49,479 nt of DNA from Chloroflexota bacterium (GTDB lineage Bacteria; Chloroflexota; Dehalococcoidia; Lucifugimonadales; Australimonadaceae), in the NCBI GenBank assembly GCA_027618515.1, contig JAQCEV010000009.1, forward strand, positions 1 through 49,479. Direction: 5' to 3'. Each line of letters begins with the position of its first letter. Position 1 is the first letter of the stretch. Below are positions 23,958-32,471 of this stretch, piece by piece. The notes beneath the pieces are model-generated. The model searched no databases and had not been told where the DNA came from. It saw only the letters and a list, made by a program, of their open reading frames with translations. A program made the translations under genes and the position numbers.

Positions 23958-26192
23958 CTAGCCAGCCGCGTTCTTCTCGCGCAGACCAGCCAGGATTTTC
24001 TCAGCCGTCAGGGGAAGGTCGTGGAAGCGGATGCCTGTCGCATCCCGGATCGCATTGGCGATGGCAGGCGCAACGCCAAGCAGCGGCGCCTCACCGATCG
24101 ATCGCACCTTATAAGGGCCAACTCCTTCGTCGGAGGGCAACAGCACCGTCTCGAACTCAGGCAGGTCAGCGATGGTCGGGATCTTCACGTCCGCGAATGA
24201 CTGCGTCATCACCCGACCGTCCTCGATGGGCAACTCTTCCATGAGCGCATAGCCGAGGCCGGTCACGATGGACCCGTTGATCTGGCCCTGGTGGCCGATC
24301 GGGTTCAGCACCGTCCCCACATCGTGGACTGACAGGAACCGTCGTAGGCGGATCTGGCCCGTCTCTGGGTCGACCTCCACCTCGGCGATCTGCGCCCCGA
24401 ACGTCGTGTACTCCGCGAGGCCCATGTCCTTATGGGACGCTCGTCCCATCACCGGGCGACCGGGAACCCGCGCAAGCAAGTCCACCCATCCGATCTGTTC
24501 ACCGGACTCCGTGTTCACGACCGCGCCATCCTTCGACTCTAGGTGTTCGATAGGCCAGCCCGTGAGTTCCGCTGCGGTGTTCAGCAACTCGCTCCTGGCC
24601 TCGGAGGAGGCTTCGTGGGCGGCAGGAACCATCATGCGTGTGCCTCGACTTCCGGCGATACCGGAGTCGTTCTCCACAGCATCGGTGTTCCACGGCACCA
24701 CACGAATGTTATCCACCGTTGTGCCAAGCTCCTCCGCCGCGATGATCGCGAGCACCGTGTGGACGCCCGAGCCTTGCTCGAAGATGGGCGTGCGCAACAG
24801 GATCGTTCCCTCCGGCTCGACTGTGATCTCAACGTGGGTTTCGCCGCCACCCGCAGGGCGCGAGCACATGGAGATGCCGATACCGACGTTGGGGCCCTTG
24901 GCCTTGGGGTAGCCCGCTTTGGCAACCGCTGCACGCAGCGTCTCCTCTGCACGGACACCACTGAAATGTTCGTTCATGGGCGTGGCGTCGCCAGGACGGA
25001 GGATGTTCTTCAGCCTGAACTCGATGATATCCATGCCCAACTTGCGCGCGATCTCGTCCAGGTGGGATTCCATCGCGAACGATCCCTGCACCTCGCCCGG
25101 CCCGCGCATGTACCCACCCGGCACCGTGTTCGTGTACACGTGTCGGTGGTCGAACCGAGCGTTGTCTATCTTCCAATTGGCCGCGATGCGGTCAGTGCCC
25201 GCGAGGAAGCCCTGGGGCATGAGTCCCGCGTAGGCCCCGCTGTTGAAGATCATGTCCTGGTGGTGCGCGGTTATGGTGCCGTCGTTCTTTACGCCCGTAC
25301 GGACGCGGATGAAGGAGGCATGGCGAGGGTTCCCCGCCTCAAACTCCTCCTGATAATCCATGACCATCTTCACCGGTCGCCCTGTCTTGACCGACAGGAA
25401 GTAGGCAAGGGGCTCATCCCAAGGGCAGCCCTTGCCGCCGAAGTCGCCGCCCACATACGTCGGGTTGATGAGCAGATGCTCCTTATCCACGCCGATGGCG
25501 AGGGAGATTTGGCCCTTCAGACCATGGGGAGCTTTCGTCGATGTCCAGATCTGCACGCGCCCGTCCAGGTCGGCGTCGACGACGCAGGCGCGGGGCTCAA
25601 AGAACGCGGGGTGCTGTCGCTGCGTTGAGTACGTGTCCTCGAAGACTTGGTCAGCCTCAGCGAAGCCCACCTCGATGTCACCGATACCGTAGACGTTGGT
25701 GAAGAAGACGTTGGATGGCTGCGCAGGCGGCTTCATGAAGCCCTGGTAGCCCAACATGTCCGGGTGCAATAAGGGTGCGGTGTCGGCCATGGCCGCGTCG
25801 ATCGTGAACACAGTGTCGAGCTCTTCGTACTCAACCTCGACCAGATCACGAGCACGTTCGGCGGTCGGCTCGTCGTCCGCGACGACTGCCGCGACCTTCT
25901 CACCGATGAATCGCACGACGCCATTGGCGAGCACAGGAACGTCCCGCACGCGATTGCCGTACACGTGGCCAGCGATATCTTCGCCAGTAAGGACGGCGTG
26001 GACGCCAGGCAGCGCAAGCGCTTTGGTGGCGTCGATCTTCACGATGCGGGCGTGGGGGAATGTGCTGCGCACCGATTTGCCGTGGAGCATGCCAGGCAGA
26101 GTGACGTCGTAGGCGTATTCCGCCCCGCCCGTCACCTTAGCTGGTCCGTCCTTGCGCGCTGCCTTCTTGCCGATCACGTTATAGGTAGTCAT
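23958..26192 (-). CDS. Xanthine dehydrogenase-family molybdopterin-binding large subunit (first copy)
   Basis: This 744-residue protein is a large subunit of the molybdenum hydroxylase family. The N-terminal KVTGGAEYAYDVTLPGMLHGK and RFIGEKVAAVVADDE belong to the a/b hammerhead domain. Cofactor-domain motifs are VGGDFGGKG, GGYMRGPGEVQGSFAMES, GIAGSRGTRM and the late VRSIGEAPLLGVAPAIANA carrying the likely catalytic Glu. These enzymes hydroxylate N-heterocycles, aldehydes or thioester-linked aromatics with water as oxygen donor. The [2Fe-2S] and FAD subunits that normally accompany it are absent from the whole window. The start is taken as the ATG at 26192. It leads an operon with the ThDP and acyl-CoA dehydrogenase genes. 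Confidence 0.92.
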   Translation of the reverse strand: MTTYNVIGKKAARKDGPAKVTGGAEYAYDVTLPGMLHGKSVRSTFPHARIVKIDATKALALPGVHAVLTGEDIAGHVYGNRVRDVPVLANGVVRFIGEKVAAVVADDEPTAERARDLVEVEYEELDTVFTIDAAMADTAPLLHPDMLGYQGFMKPPAQPSNVFFTNVYGIGDIEVGFAEADQVFEDTYSTQRQHPAFFEPRACVVDADLDGRVQIWTSTKAPHGLKGQISLAIGVDKEHLLINPTYVGGDFGGKGCPWDEPLAYFLSVKTGRPVKMVMDYQEEFEAGNPRHASFIRVRTGVKNDGTITAHHQDMIFNSGAYAGLMPQGFLAGTDRIAANWKIDNARFDHRHVYTNTVPGGYMRGPGEVQGSFAMESHLDEIARKLGMDIIEFRLKNILRPGDATPMNEHFSGVRAEETLRAAVAKAGYPKAKGPNVGIGISMCSRPAGGGETHVEITVEPEGTILLRTPIFEQGSGVHTVLAIIAAEELGTTVDNIRVVPWNTDAVENDSGIAGSRGTRMMVPAAHEASSEARSELLNTAAELTGWPIEHLESKDGAVVNTESGEQIGWVDLLARVPGRPVMGRASHKDMGLAEYTTFGAQIAEVEVDPETGQIRLRRFLSVHDVGTVLNPIGHQGQINGSIVTGLGYALMEELPIEDGRVMTQSFADVKIPTIADLPEFETVLLPSDEGVGPYKVRSIGEAPLLGVAPAIANAIRDATGIRFHDLPLTAEKILAGLREKNAAG

Positions 26193-26299
26193 CAATCCCT
26201 CTGCTCTCGTTGGTCGGCGCTCATTCTACTTACCAGGCACCATAACGCCACCCGCGCTATCATCTCCGCCAGTCAGCCATTAGAAGACCGGAGCCCACC

Positions 26300-26746
26300 A
26301 TGGACCTGAAGATCGACCACGTCCACGCCGTCGCAGTCGACATGGACGCCAGTATCGAGTTCTACGCCAAGCTTGGCTTTGGCCTCATGCGTCGCGTCGA
26401 GTTTGGGCCCGACGACGACCGCAAGCAGCTCGCCTACGTGGGGAGAGGCGCCTCGGTCATCGAGCTAGTGCAGCCTCGCGATGCGGCCGATCCGCTGGGC
26501 GGTGGCACGGGCGTACGTCCGTTCGCGATGGTGGTCGAGGACGCAGACGCGACGGTGGCCGAGCTCGAAGCGCTGGGGATCGAGATCGCGATGCACCCCA
26601 GGGCTAGCTTCTCGTTCACCGGCAGGACGACGATCATCAAGGACCCAAGCGGCCTGGAGATAGAGCTACGTGAGTGGGGCAAAGGCGATGGCCCAACCTA
26701 CCCCGCGTGGACGCCAGCCCGCGAAGACGTGGTCGACATCACCTAG
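26300..26746 (+). CDS. VOC-family protein (glyoxalase-like)
   Basis: This 148-residue protein is a single VOC unit. The start LKIDHVHAVAVDMDASIEFYAKLGFGLMRR, the central GVRPFAMVVEDADATVAELEALG and the end TIIKDPSGLEIELREWG are the standard two beta-alpha-beta-beta-beta modules. Ligand-type residues are the early His and the late Glu in EIEL. It starts a three-gene rightward unit, with the methyltransferase gene only three bases after its stop. The likely role is an isomerase, epimerase or small dioxygenase; the substrate is unknown. Confidence 0.88.
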   Translation: MDLKIDHVHAVAVDMDASIEFYAKLGFGLMRRVEFGPDDDRKQLAYVGRGASVIELVQPRDAADPLGGGTGVRPFAMVVEDADATVAELEALGIEIAMHPRASFSFTGRTTIIKDPSGLEIELREWGKGDGPTYPAWTPAREDVVDIT

Positions 26747-26749
26747 GTC

Positions 26750-27385
26750 ATGCCAGATACTCCGCAATTCCCCCCAGAGTGGTTCAAGCGTCAAGACGAG
26801 TCGCCTGACAGCGAGTTCTACAGCCAGCCGCGCCTGGTCGTGCACATCGACGATGCGACGATCGAGGCGATACGCAAGTATTTGGGCGACGAGCTGCCGC
26901 CCACCGGCGTGGTGCTCGACCTGATGAGCGCATGGCGCTCCCACCTACCCCACGATTTCGCTGGCACGGTCATCGGATTAGGCATGAATGCCACCGAGCT
27001 CGCCGAGAACCCGCAACTCACGGCGCGCGTGGTTCACGATCTCAACGCCAACCCCGTCATGCCGTTGCCTGACAAGGGCTTCGACGCCGCGTACGTAGTA
27101 GTGTCGATCCAGTACATGACGCGCCCCCTGGAGATATTCGCCGACGTTCGGCGGGTGCTGAAGCCCGGTGGTACGTTCCACGTTATATTCTCCACGCGCA
27201 TGTTCCCCACCAAGGCGGTGGCCATCTGGCAGGCGATGTCCCAACCCCAGAAGCGTGGTGAGCTGATCGGCGCGTATTTCGGCGCGAGTGGCGGATGGAC
27301 CCAGCCCGCATTCCTCGACCGCACCGCCGATCTCTACGCTGACCCCGTGTATATCGTGCGGGCGTCCAAGCTACCCGTTACATAG
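26750..27385 (+). CDS. Class I SAM-dependent methyltransferase-like protein
   Basis: This 211-residue protein has the Rossmann layout of class I methyltransferases: VVLDLMSAWRSHLP as motif I, VIGLGMNATELAENP as motif II, FDAAYVVVSIQYMTRPLEIFADVRRVLKPGGTFHVIFS as the motif IV-VI region. Motif I lacks the usual GxGxG glycines and instead has the DLMS-W pattern seen in a distinct bacterial subgroup, so substrate and cofactor binding may differ. It is sandwiched between the VOC gene (3-base gap) and the hotdog thioesterase gene (9-base gap), probably one transcript. Confidence 0.82.
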   Translation: MPDTPQFPPEWFKRQDESPDSEFYSQPRLVVHIDDATIEAIRKYLGDELPPTGVVLDLMSAWRSHLPHDFAGTVIGLGMNATELAENPQLTARVVHDLNANPVMPLPDKGFDAAYVVVSIQYMTRPLEIFADVRRVLKPGGTFHVIFSTRMFPTKAVAIWQAMSQPQKRGELIGAYFGASGGWTQPAFLDRTADLYADPVYIVRASKLPVT

Positions 27386-27394
27386 GAGCCCCCG

Positions 27395-27895
27395 TTGCCT
27401 GACACGATCTCTGACGCCGCGCCATTCCAAGACCTGATGCCGGGAAATTACTGTTGGGGTTGCGGCCCTACAGTGGAAACCGGTTTGCGCTTGAAGAGTC
27501 GCTGGCAGGGCGATGACGTCGCCTGCGATTGGCAGCCCCGGCCTGAGTTCTCCGCGGGGCCAAAGCACATCCTGTACGGCGGCATCATCAGCGCCATCAT
27601 GGACTGCCACTCGATCTGGACCGCCATCGCGACAGCCTACAAGGACGAATCGCGCGAGGTGGGTAGCGATCCGCTCGTGTGGTACGTGACAGGTTCACTG
27701 AAGGTGACCTACCGCAAGCCAACGCCGCTAGACCTCCCGCTTACGCTCACCAGCCGCGTCGAGAAGATCGACGGTCGCAAGTCCACCGTAACGTGCTCGT
27801 TGGTTTCCGACGGCCAGGAGACGGCAGTGGGCGAGGTGCTAGCGGTACGCGTGCCCATGGATTGGTTCGAGCCACGCACCCACGCCGCAAGCTAG
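27395..27895 (+). CDS. PaaI-type hotdog thioesterase
   Basis: This is a 166-residue hotdog-fold acyl-CoA thioesterase of the PaaI group. NYCWGCGPTVETGLRLKS opens the domain, the pocket helix is ILYGGIISAIMDCHSIWTAIA with Asp70, and VWYVTGSLKVTYRKPTPLDLPL closes it. The domain has an extra Cys pair in CWGCG near the start. Translation begins at a TTG, supported by AGGAG at good spacing. It is the third gene of the VOC-methyltransferase-thioesterase unit and could hydrolyse a ring-derived CoA thioester. The substrate is not identifiable. Confidence 0.85.
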   Translation: MPDTISDAAPFQDLMPGNYCWGCGPTVETGLRLKSRWQGDDVACDWQPRPEFSAGPKHILYGGIISAIMDCHSIWTAIATAYKDESREVGSDPLVWYVTGSLKVTYRKPTPLDLPLTLTSRVEKIDGRKSTVTCSLVSDGQETAVGEVLAVRVPMDWFEPRTHAAS

Positions 27896-28300
27896 TGCGG
27901 CGAACCCGTCCTCGCACGACCACATGCAGCGTCGAGCGCCACATCGGCGAGGCGTGACTTGGCCCTTCGTGCTGGGCGTTTAGGCAGGCAGGCCGGGGGC
28001 CGCTAGGCCAGTCACCCTTGCCGTGAATCTCGTGGTGCGTTCGCCGTCGATGACCAGCATCGGCATATCGCCTCCCATGCCACCTTGGGGGACGAATCGA
28101 CTCGTATCGCATGGAATACGCGGTCGCTAATCCCATGTAAAAGCGACGGAATTACGGTTGCTGAGTTGAGGGAAAATGCTAGACTCCCGCAACTTGCTCG
28201 ATGGGTAGTAGTCGGTTCCGTCCGGTCTCAGTGTGGCTCAGGCGCTTCCGCATGAATTCCTTAGAGTCGGTAGAACAGCGGAAATGCGGAAGGAGTGCGC
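27896..28300. other. Intergenic region upstream of the RRM gene
   Basis: This 405-base gap holds no convincing gene. A leftward 28-32-residue frame (28078 or 28066 down to 27980; MPMLVIDGERTTRFTARVTG) follows a ggaggcgat ribosome-binding-like stretch but has no recognisable family, so I leave it unannotated. The right half holds a probable promoter at 28158-28185 and a ~115-base untranslated leader for the RRM gene, of the kind often seen before cold-responsive RNA-binding genes. Confidence 0.5.
28158..28185 (+). promoter_or_regulatory. Predicted sigma-70-type promoter for the RRM gene
   Basis: A ttgctg hexamer at 28158-28163 and a tagact hexamer at 28180-28185 are separated by 16 bases, with a TG just upstream of the -10 (extended -10 type). 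Transcription from here would give a leader of about 110 bases before the ATG at 28301. Confidence 0.4.
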
Positions 28301-28564
28301 ATGAGGATCTTTGTTGGAAATCTTGCATACACAGTGACGGGCGACGAGCTTGAAGCCGCCTTCTCTGTCCACGGCGCGGTGGAATCCTCCACCGTCATCA
28401 CGGATCGTGAGACAGGGAGATCCCGGGGCTTCGGCTTCGTGGAGATGCCTGATGCGTCCGAGGGCGAGAACGCGATCAGGGCAGTCAACGGCCAGGAGAT
28501 CCTTGGTCGGGCCGTCACGGTCAACGAGGCACGTCCTCGCGAGGAGCGCGGGCCACGCTGGTAG
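28301..28564 (+). CDS. RRM-domain RNA-binding protein
   Basis: This 87-residue protein is one RNA recognition motif. RNP2 is IFVGNL at residues 3-8 and RNP1 is RGFGFVEM at 42-49, with three aromatic residues that would stack on RNA bases. A short basic tail (RPREERGPRW) follows. It resembles the cold-inducible RRM proteins common in bacteria, which act as RNA chaperones in the cytoplasm. The ATG at 28301 follows gcggaaggagtgcgc. The gene has its own promoter and leader and ends in a strong hairpin, so it is a one-gene transcript. Confidence 0.95.
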   Translation: MRIFVGNLAYTVTGDELEAAFSVHGAVESSTVITDRETGRSRGFGFVEMPDASEGENAIRAVNGQEILGRAVTVNEARPREERGPRW

Positions 28565-28580
28565 CCAGACGCACCATATA

Positions 28581-28624
28581 AGCAAAAGAAAAGGCCATCC
28601 TTGCGGATGGCCTTTTCTTTTGCT
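28581..28624. terminator. Bidirectional factor-independent terminator
   Basis: Two 20-base arms, agcaaaagaaaaggccatcc and its exact reverse complement, flank the loop ttgc. The GC-rich part of the stem is followed on each strand by a T-rich arm (ccttttctttt), so it can terminate the rightward RRM transcript and the convergent leftward transcript of the gene at 28671-29333. Confidence 0.93.
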
Positions 28625-28670
28625 TAGAATCTACGTCAGGGGGCGAGGGATCAGGAGGGCACGGAAAACG

Positions 28671-29333
28671 TTACCCGGCGCCCAATGCCACGCGCACCAT
28701 CTGCTGCTCAAGCGCGACTGCTAGCTTTTTCGCCAGCGCCGACAGCGTGACGTCGCGCTTCGCGACGATGTAGGCGACGCCGAGCAGATTGCCCATGCGG
28801 AAGTCGATGATGGTGGACGCGAGGATGGCGTCGGGCATCTCGTGGAGCACGAGAAGCGACGCGGCGTAGTCGTGCAGGCCTTCGACCTCCAGGATCTCTA
28901 CGCCTTGCAGCGTTTGGCCTTCGTTGCTCTCTTTGCCAACGTTGTCCCGGAAATCGCGTACGAACGAGTCATCGATCCAGCGTTTGACCGCATCCTCGCT
29001 CTCGAAAAGGTGGATGACTGTCGCGGCCATGATGATCTCGGCGGGCTCTTCCTCAAGCGTCGCTGCGCCCTGAGGCACCACGAACTCACGCACGTAGCCC
29101 GTGATCCGGCCGAGCTTGACCAGATCGTCCGCCGTCTTCTTACCGAACCCATGCTTGGCCATGGTCTCGTTGTCGAGATCAGCCTCGCGGAGCACATCGA
29201 AGCCCGCTAGCTCCTCAGGCAACTGGCTGGCGTTGAGCACCATGTACTGGAGCTCGTTCGCAAGCACACTATGCACGGCGTCCAGCAGTGCGCTGCCACC
29301 TGAGGTTTGTCCTTGCATATCGTCGGCTGTCAT
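28671..29333 (-). CDS. Hypothetical protein, conserved-looking, soluble
   Basis: This 220-residue protein has no family I can name. It is mostly predicted alpha/beta, with a long acidic centre (AATLEEEPAEIIMAATVIHLFES) and a helical C-terminus (SALAKKLAVALEQQMVRVA). There is no signal peptide or cysteine cluster; weakly hydrophobic stretches such as MGNLLGVAYIVAKRD look like buried strands. Codon use matches its neighbours. It converges with the RRM gene and shares its terminator. It is followed upstream by the LLM gene at 29408 on the same strand with a 74-base gap, so it may have its own promoter. Confidence 0.65.
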   Translation of the reverse strand: MTADDMQGQTSGGSALLDAVHSVLANELQYMVLNASQLPEELAGFDVLREADLDNETMAKHGFGKKTADDLVKLGRITGYVREFVVPQGAATLEEEPAEIIMAATVIHLFESEDAVKRWIDDSFVRDFRDNVGKESNEGQTLQGVEILEVEGLHDYAASLLVLHEMPDAILASTIIDFRMGNLLGVAYIVAKRDVTLSALAKKLAVALEQQMVRVALGAG

Positions 29334-29407
29334 GTTTCCAGTTTACGCTCTTAGTTTCGATAACCAACCAGGCCCGTGTCCCATTGGCCGTCACGTTGGG
29401 CGGGGCG

Positions 29408-30601
29408 TCACGTTAGGATCGGCGTGACCTGCTTGACCTCGTGGGCGTTCAGCGCGGGCAACACGTCTTTCGCGAACCGACGCAGCTGCTCCATGAACTG
29501 ATCGCCAGGCATGGCTCCCCGGTTCATGCTGATCAACAGCGTGTTCGTTCCCATCGCTTCTGCCTCGTCGATGAGCTTTGACGTGACCTCGTCGGCGTTG
29601 CCCCAGATCAGGTTCTGGTCCTTGGCCAAGTCGTCCATGGTCATGTCTCGGAGCCGCGCTCGACTCTGGTTCTGGATGACTGCCATGTTCTCAGGACGGA
29701 CGTAGTCGTGGGCCTGCGCGCTGACGTAGCCGTCCTTGCGCTGTTGGTCTGTCTCGAGCACGTTGCCGTGACTGAACAGCGTGCGATTGAAGTAGAGCTG
29801 GGAGGGCCCGGCCTCCTGCAACGCCTGCTCACGCGAATCCGCGACGTAGGCGTTGGCCCCCACGATGAGGTGCTCTGGCGTGATGGTGTGGCCTGCGGCT
29901 GCAAGGCACTTCGCGTAGTAGCGCACCATGTCCTGGCGAAAGCCACGCGCGCCGACGAGTCCAGGGGTGATGGGGAAACCACGCTCGCCAGCCCACTCGA
30001 TGCTTTCCTTGGAGCCCGTGACAGGGATCCAGATCGGTGGGTGTGGCGATTGCACCGGGCGCGGCCAGATGGCGACGTTCTTGTACGACCAGTGCTGGCC
30101 TTCGTAGGAGAAAATCTCCTCCGTCCACGCACGGGAGATGATCTCCCACGCCTCGTTGAATCGCGAGCGAGACTCGGAGAAGGGCACGCCGTAGACGACG
30201 TACTCGCGGGGGATGCCACGGACGAACCCAGAGATGATGCGACCATTGGAGAGGCAATCGAGCATCGCCAACTCTTCTGCTAGGCGCAGCGGCTCGTGGA
30301 CGGGCAAGACGTTGCCGTAGATGAGCAGTTTGAGGTTCTTCGTGCGCTGGGCGGCGGCGGACGCCATGAGGTTCGGCGAGTTCATGAGCCCATACGGTGA
30401 CGTGTGGTGCTCGTTGAAGGCGATGCCGTAGTACCCGAGCGTATCCATCAACTCCCACGCGGCCAGGTGCTCCGCGTAAGTCTTCTGCGCTACTTCCGGA
30501 TCGAAGTGGCGCTTGGGCAGCGGCCACTCCAACTCCGGGCCTTGTTTGAGGTAGTCGAGGTTCTCGCCGTACGGCAGCAGGTCAAAGACGATCACTTTCA
30601 T
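29408..30601 (-). CDS. LLM-class flavin-dependent monooxygenase
   Basis: This is a 397-residue luciferase-like monooxygenase of the larger bacterial type. MKVIVFDLLPYGEN opens the barrel, YGIAFNEHHTSPYGLMNSPNLMASAAAQRT carries the conserved NEHH, and LLIYGNVLPVHEPLRLAEELAMLDCLSNGR and GFVRGIPREYVVYG are family hallmarks. An FMNH2-dependent oxygenation of an aliphatic or aromatic substrate is expected. The ATG at 30601 follows gaggaggcctgcacct. It lies 37 bases downstream of the diiron ferritin-like gene on the same strand, so the two are probably co-transcribed. Confidence 0.92.
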   Translation of the reverse strand: MKVIVFDLLPYGENLDYLKQGPELEWPLPKRHFDPEVAQKTYAEHLAAWELMDTLGYYGIAFNEHHTSPYGLMNSPNLMASAAAQRTKNLKLLIYGNVLPVHEPLRLAEELAMLDCLSNGRIISGFVRGIPREYVVYGVPFSESRSRFNEAWEIISRAWTEEIFSYEGQHWSYKNVAIWPRPVQSPHPPIWIPVTGSKESIEWAGERGFPITPGLVGARGFRQDMVRYYAKCLAAAGHTITPEHLIVGANAYVADSREQALQEAGPSQLYFNRTLFSHGNVLETDQQRKDGYVSAQAHDYVRPENMAVIQNQSRARLRDMTMDDLAKDQNLIWGNADEVTSKLIDEAEAMGTNTLLISMNRGAMPGDQFMEQLRRFAKDVLPALNAHEVKQVTPILT

Positions 30602-30638
30602 AGGTGCAGGCCTCCTCAGCGTTCGGGACGCGGGTACT

Positions 30639-31286
30639 TTACCAGGGCTTGCCCTCAAGTACCCAGCGATCCAGGCTCTCCATGTATTCCTTGAACAACG
30701 TCAGCCGCATGGCGACCGCCCGTCGCGCCGCGTCTTGCAGGTCGTCGGTCACCGCGTAACGTTCGAGCACACCCTGGGGGATGCTCCCGTGTTGGAGCTC
30801 CTCCTCGTTGATGTGCCGGTAAGGCGCTTTGATCCACTCCGGCACGGAGTCCGAACCGAGCGATTTGCCGATGAGGTACGTCGCCACGGTCTCGCCCGCC
30901 AGAGGGAACCCCGCGACGCGGGCACACGTGCCCTGCAATCCGGCGAGCGCGTTAAACATCCCCGTTTGCGCGGGCAGCGGTCGGTAGTCGAACGGGTCAT
31001 GGCCGAGGCCCTTGATCCGCTCAGCGAGCAACTCGGCGTGCTCCACCTCTTCGTTGGCTGAGTGGGCCATGATCCCTTTGACCTCAAGCTCAGGCGTCGA
31101 ATGCAGCCAGGCGCCATAGAGGTCAGCGGCCTGCAACTCATTGTGGAACCGGCTCTTCATCACCATCGCGCGCTGGTCGTCCGTGGTGCACGGGATGTAG
31201 CTGTACGCGGGTGGGCGGGAGTCGAAACTACGACAGAATGCTCCGACCTGCTCGGTCAGCTCAACCACGAACGCTTTGCTGTCCAT
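30639..31286 (-). CDS. Ferritin-like diiron protein
   Basis: This 215-residue four-helix-bundle protein carries a complete set of diiron ligands: Glu50 in RFHNELQAADLY, Glu80 and His83 in ANEEVEHAELL, Glu132 in LAGETVATYLI, and Glu163 and His166 in NEEELQHGSI. The two ExxH motifs are spaced as in ferritin-like oxidases and in the catabolic diiron oxygenases. It could be an oxygenase, oxidase or iron handler. The ATG at 31286 follows gaggattaaca; a longer open frame upstream is antisense to the M29/NicX-like gene and is not coding. It is followed by an LLM monooxygenase gene. Confidence 0.85.
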   Translation of the reverse strand: MDSKAFVVELTEQVGAFCRSFDSRPPAYSYIPCTTDDQRAMVMKSRFHNELQAADLYGAWLHSTPELEVKGIMAHSANEEVEHAELLAERIKGLGHDPFDYRPLPAQTGMFNALAGLQGTCARVAGFPLAGETVATYLIGKSLGSDSVPEWIKAPYRHINEEELQHGSIPQGVLERYAVTDDLQDAARRAVAMRLTLFKEYMESLDRWVLEGKPW

Positions 31287-31389
31287 TGTTAATCCTCTAG
31301 TTCCTCTGGCAACTCTCGAAGTTGGGCTATGATACCGGCCACCCACCGTGGACATCACGCCGGGTACAGCATCGAGCAAGGAGATGGGC
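31287..31389. promoter_or_regulatory. Divergent promoter region
   Basis: This 103-base gap separates the leftward ferritin-like gene from the rightward M29/NicX-like gene. A tatgat hexamer at 31328-31333 is a good -10 for the rightward gene, but the sequence 17 bases upstream is a poor -35. Confidence 0.35.
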
Positions 31390-32460
31390 ATGACGAGCAA
31401 CACCGAAGCGAAGGTACGCGAAGGCGTCGCGAACCTGATCAAGAACTGCGTGGGCGTGGAGAAGGGCGAGTCAGTCCTGCTGCTGAACGAGCAGGGCGTC
31501 GTCGACCATGCCTTGGTCGAGTTGATGGAGGAGACCGTGCGCGCCCAGGGCGGCAGCCCGTTCTCCCTGTGGGTCGAGCCGCTAGCCGGTGTCACTGAGA
31601 TGCCTGGCGTACTCGGCGCGGCGGTGCTGGCTTCCGACAAGCTGATCATGAACGCGAATCTCAACCGCGTAGTCCTGTTGGAGCACCTGCGGGCCAACGA
31701 CAAGGCCGGACTGGTGCGTATCAACAATCGAGCGCGAGCCGCTGAGGCATTCACTTCAGAGCACGCGCTCTTCAACTGGAAACTCGTCATGGCACTGACG
31801 GGCAAGATCGAAGAGGTGACGGGCGCAGCCAACGAGTGGAAGATCACGAGCCCCCACGGCACGGACATCAGCGGTCGTGTAGCCAAGGGCAGCGAAGTCG
31901 CAGGGGCGTTCTTCGCCCAAGACGCTGAAGCATCGCGTACCGAGCGAGTCTTCCCTGGTGAGGTATACGCCCCGGTGGGGTCGGCTGGTGCAAGTGGGAT
32001 CATCGCCTTCGACCACCCGGGATTCTCAGACAAGAACCTGTTCGTGAACCCCATGATGCTGACCGTGGACGCTGGCCAGGTGACGAACGTCGAATGGCGC
32101 GAGGAGCCTGTCCGCGAGGGCCAACGTGACGACGCGACCGGCAATACGGTGTGGACCAGCGAGCAGTTGAATGGCCTGCTGGAAAGCAATGCGGAGAAAT
32201 TCGGCCACGACGCAGCGTATGCCCTCGACTCCTGGCACAGCGGGATGCACCCACGCGCTATTCGTAAGGGTGGCCAACAGTCCAACCCCGATACCATGCA
32301 CTTCCACATCGGCAACGTACCGGCAGCGCGCTCGGCGTACGTGTCCGATCAAACGATCACGCTCGACGGTAAGCCGTTCTGGGTGGAGGGCCGCCCGGCG
32401 TTACTCGAAGACCAATTCATCAATGACGTGGCCGCCGAGCAGGGCGTCACGCTAGATTAG
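31390..32460 (+). CDS. M29 aminopeptidase / NicX-like metalloenzyme
   Basis: This 356-residue protein resembles the family that joins M29 aminopeptidases with 2,5-dihydroxypyridine 5,6-dioxygenase (NicX). Relevant segments are VREGVANLIKNCVGVEKGESVLLLNEQ, LDSWHSGMHPRAIRKGG and DTMHFHIGNVPAARS, whose histidines sit in the family's metal-ligand region. NicX opens a dihydroxypyridine ring with Fe(II), while M29 members are two-metal peptidases. The ATG at 31390 follows aaggagatgggc. A cupin gene follows after 11 bases, and together with the isochorismatase-fold amidase at 487 this makes a pyridine-type role thinkable but unproven. Confidence 0.75.
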   Translation: MTSNTEAKVREGVANLIKNCVGVEKGESVLLLNEQGVVDHALVELMEETVRAQGGSPFSLWVEPLAGVTEMPGVLGAAVLASDKLIMNANLNRVVLLEHLRANDKAGLVRINNRARAAEAFTSEHALFNWKLVMALTGKIEEVTGAANEWKITSPHGTDISGRVAKGSEVAGAFFAQDAEASRTERVFPGEVYAPVGSAGASGIIAFDHPGFSDKNLFVNPMMLTVDAGQVTNVEWREEPVREGQRDDATGNTVWTSEQLNGLLESNAEKFGHDAAYALDSWHSGMHPRAIRKGGQQSNPDTMHFHIGNVPAARSAYVSDQTITLDGKPFWVEGRPALLEDQFINDVAAEQGVTLD

Positions 32461-32471
32461 GAGAGACCGAT

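Noticed and set aside
27980-28078. 28-32-residue leftward frame upstream of the RRM gene
   Set aside because: It has a ribosome-binding-like stretch but no hydrophobic or conserved pattern and no recognisable family, so support is too weak to annotate as a gene.
31287-32315. Long N-terminal extension of the ferritin-like gene frame
   Set aside because: The extension is antisense to the M29/NicX-like gene; the ATG at 31286 with a ribosome binding site gives the natural four-helix protein.
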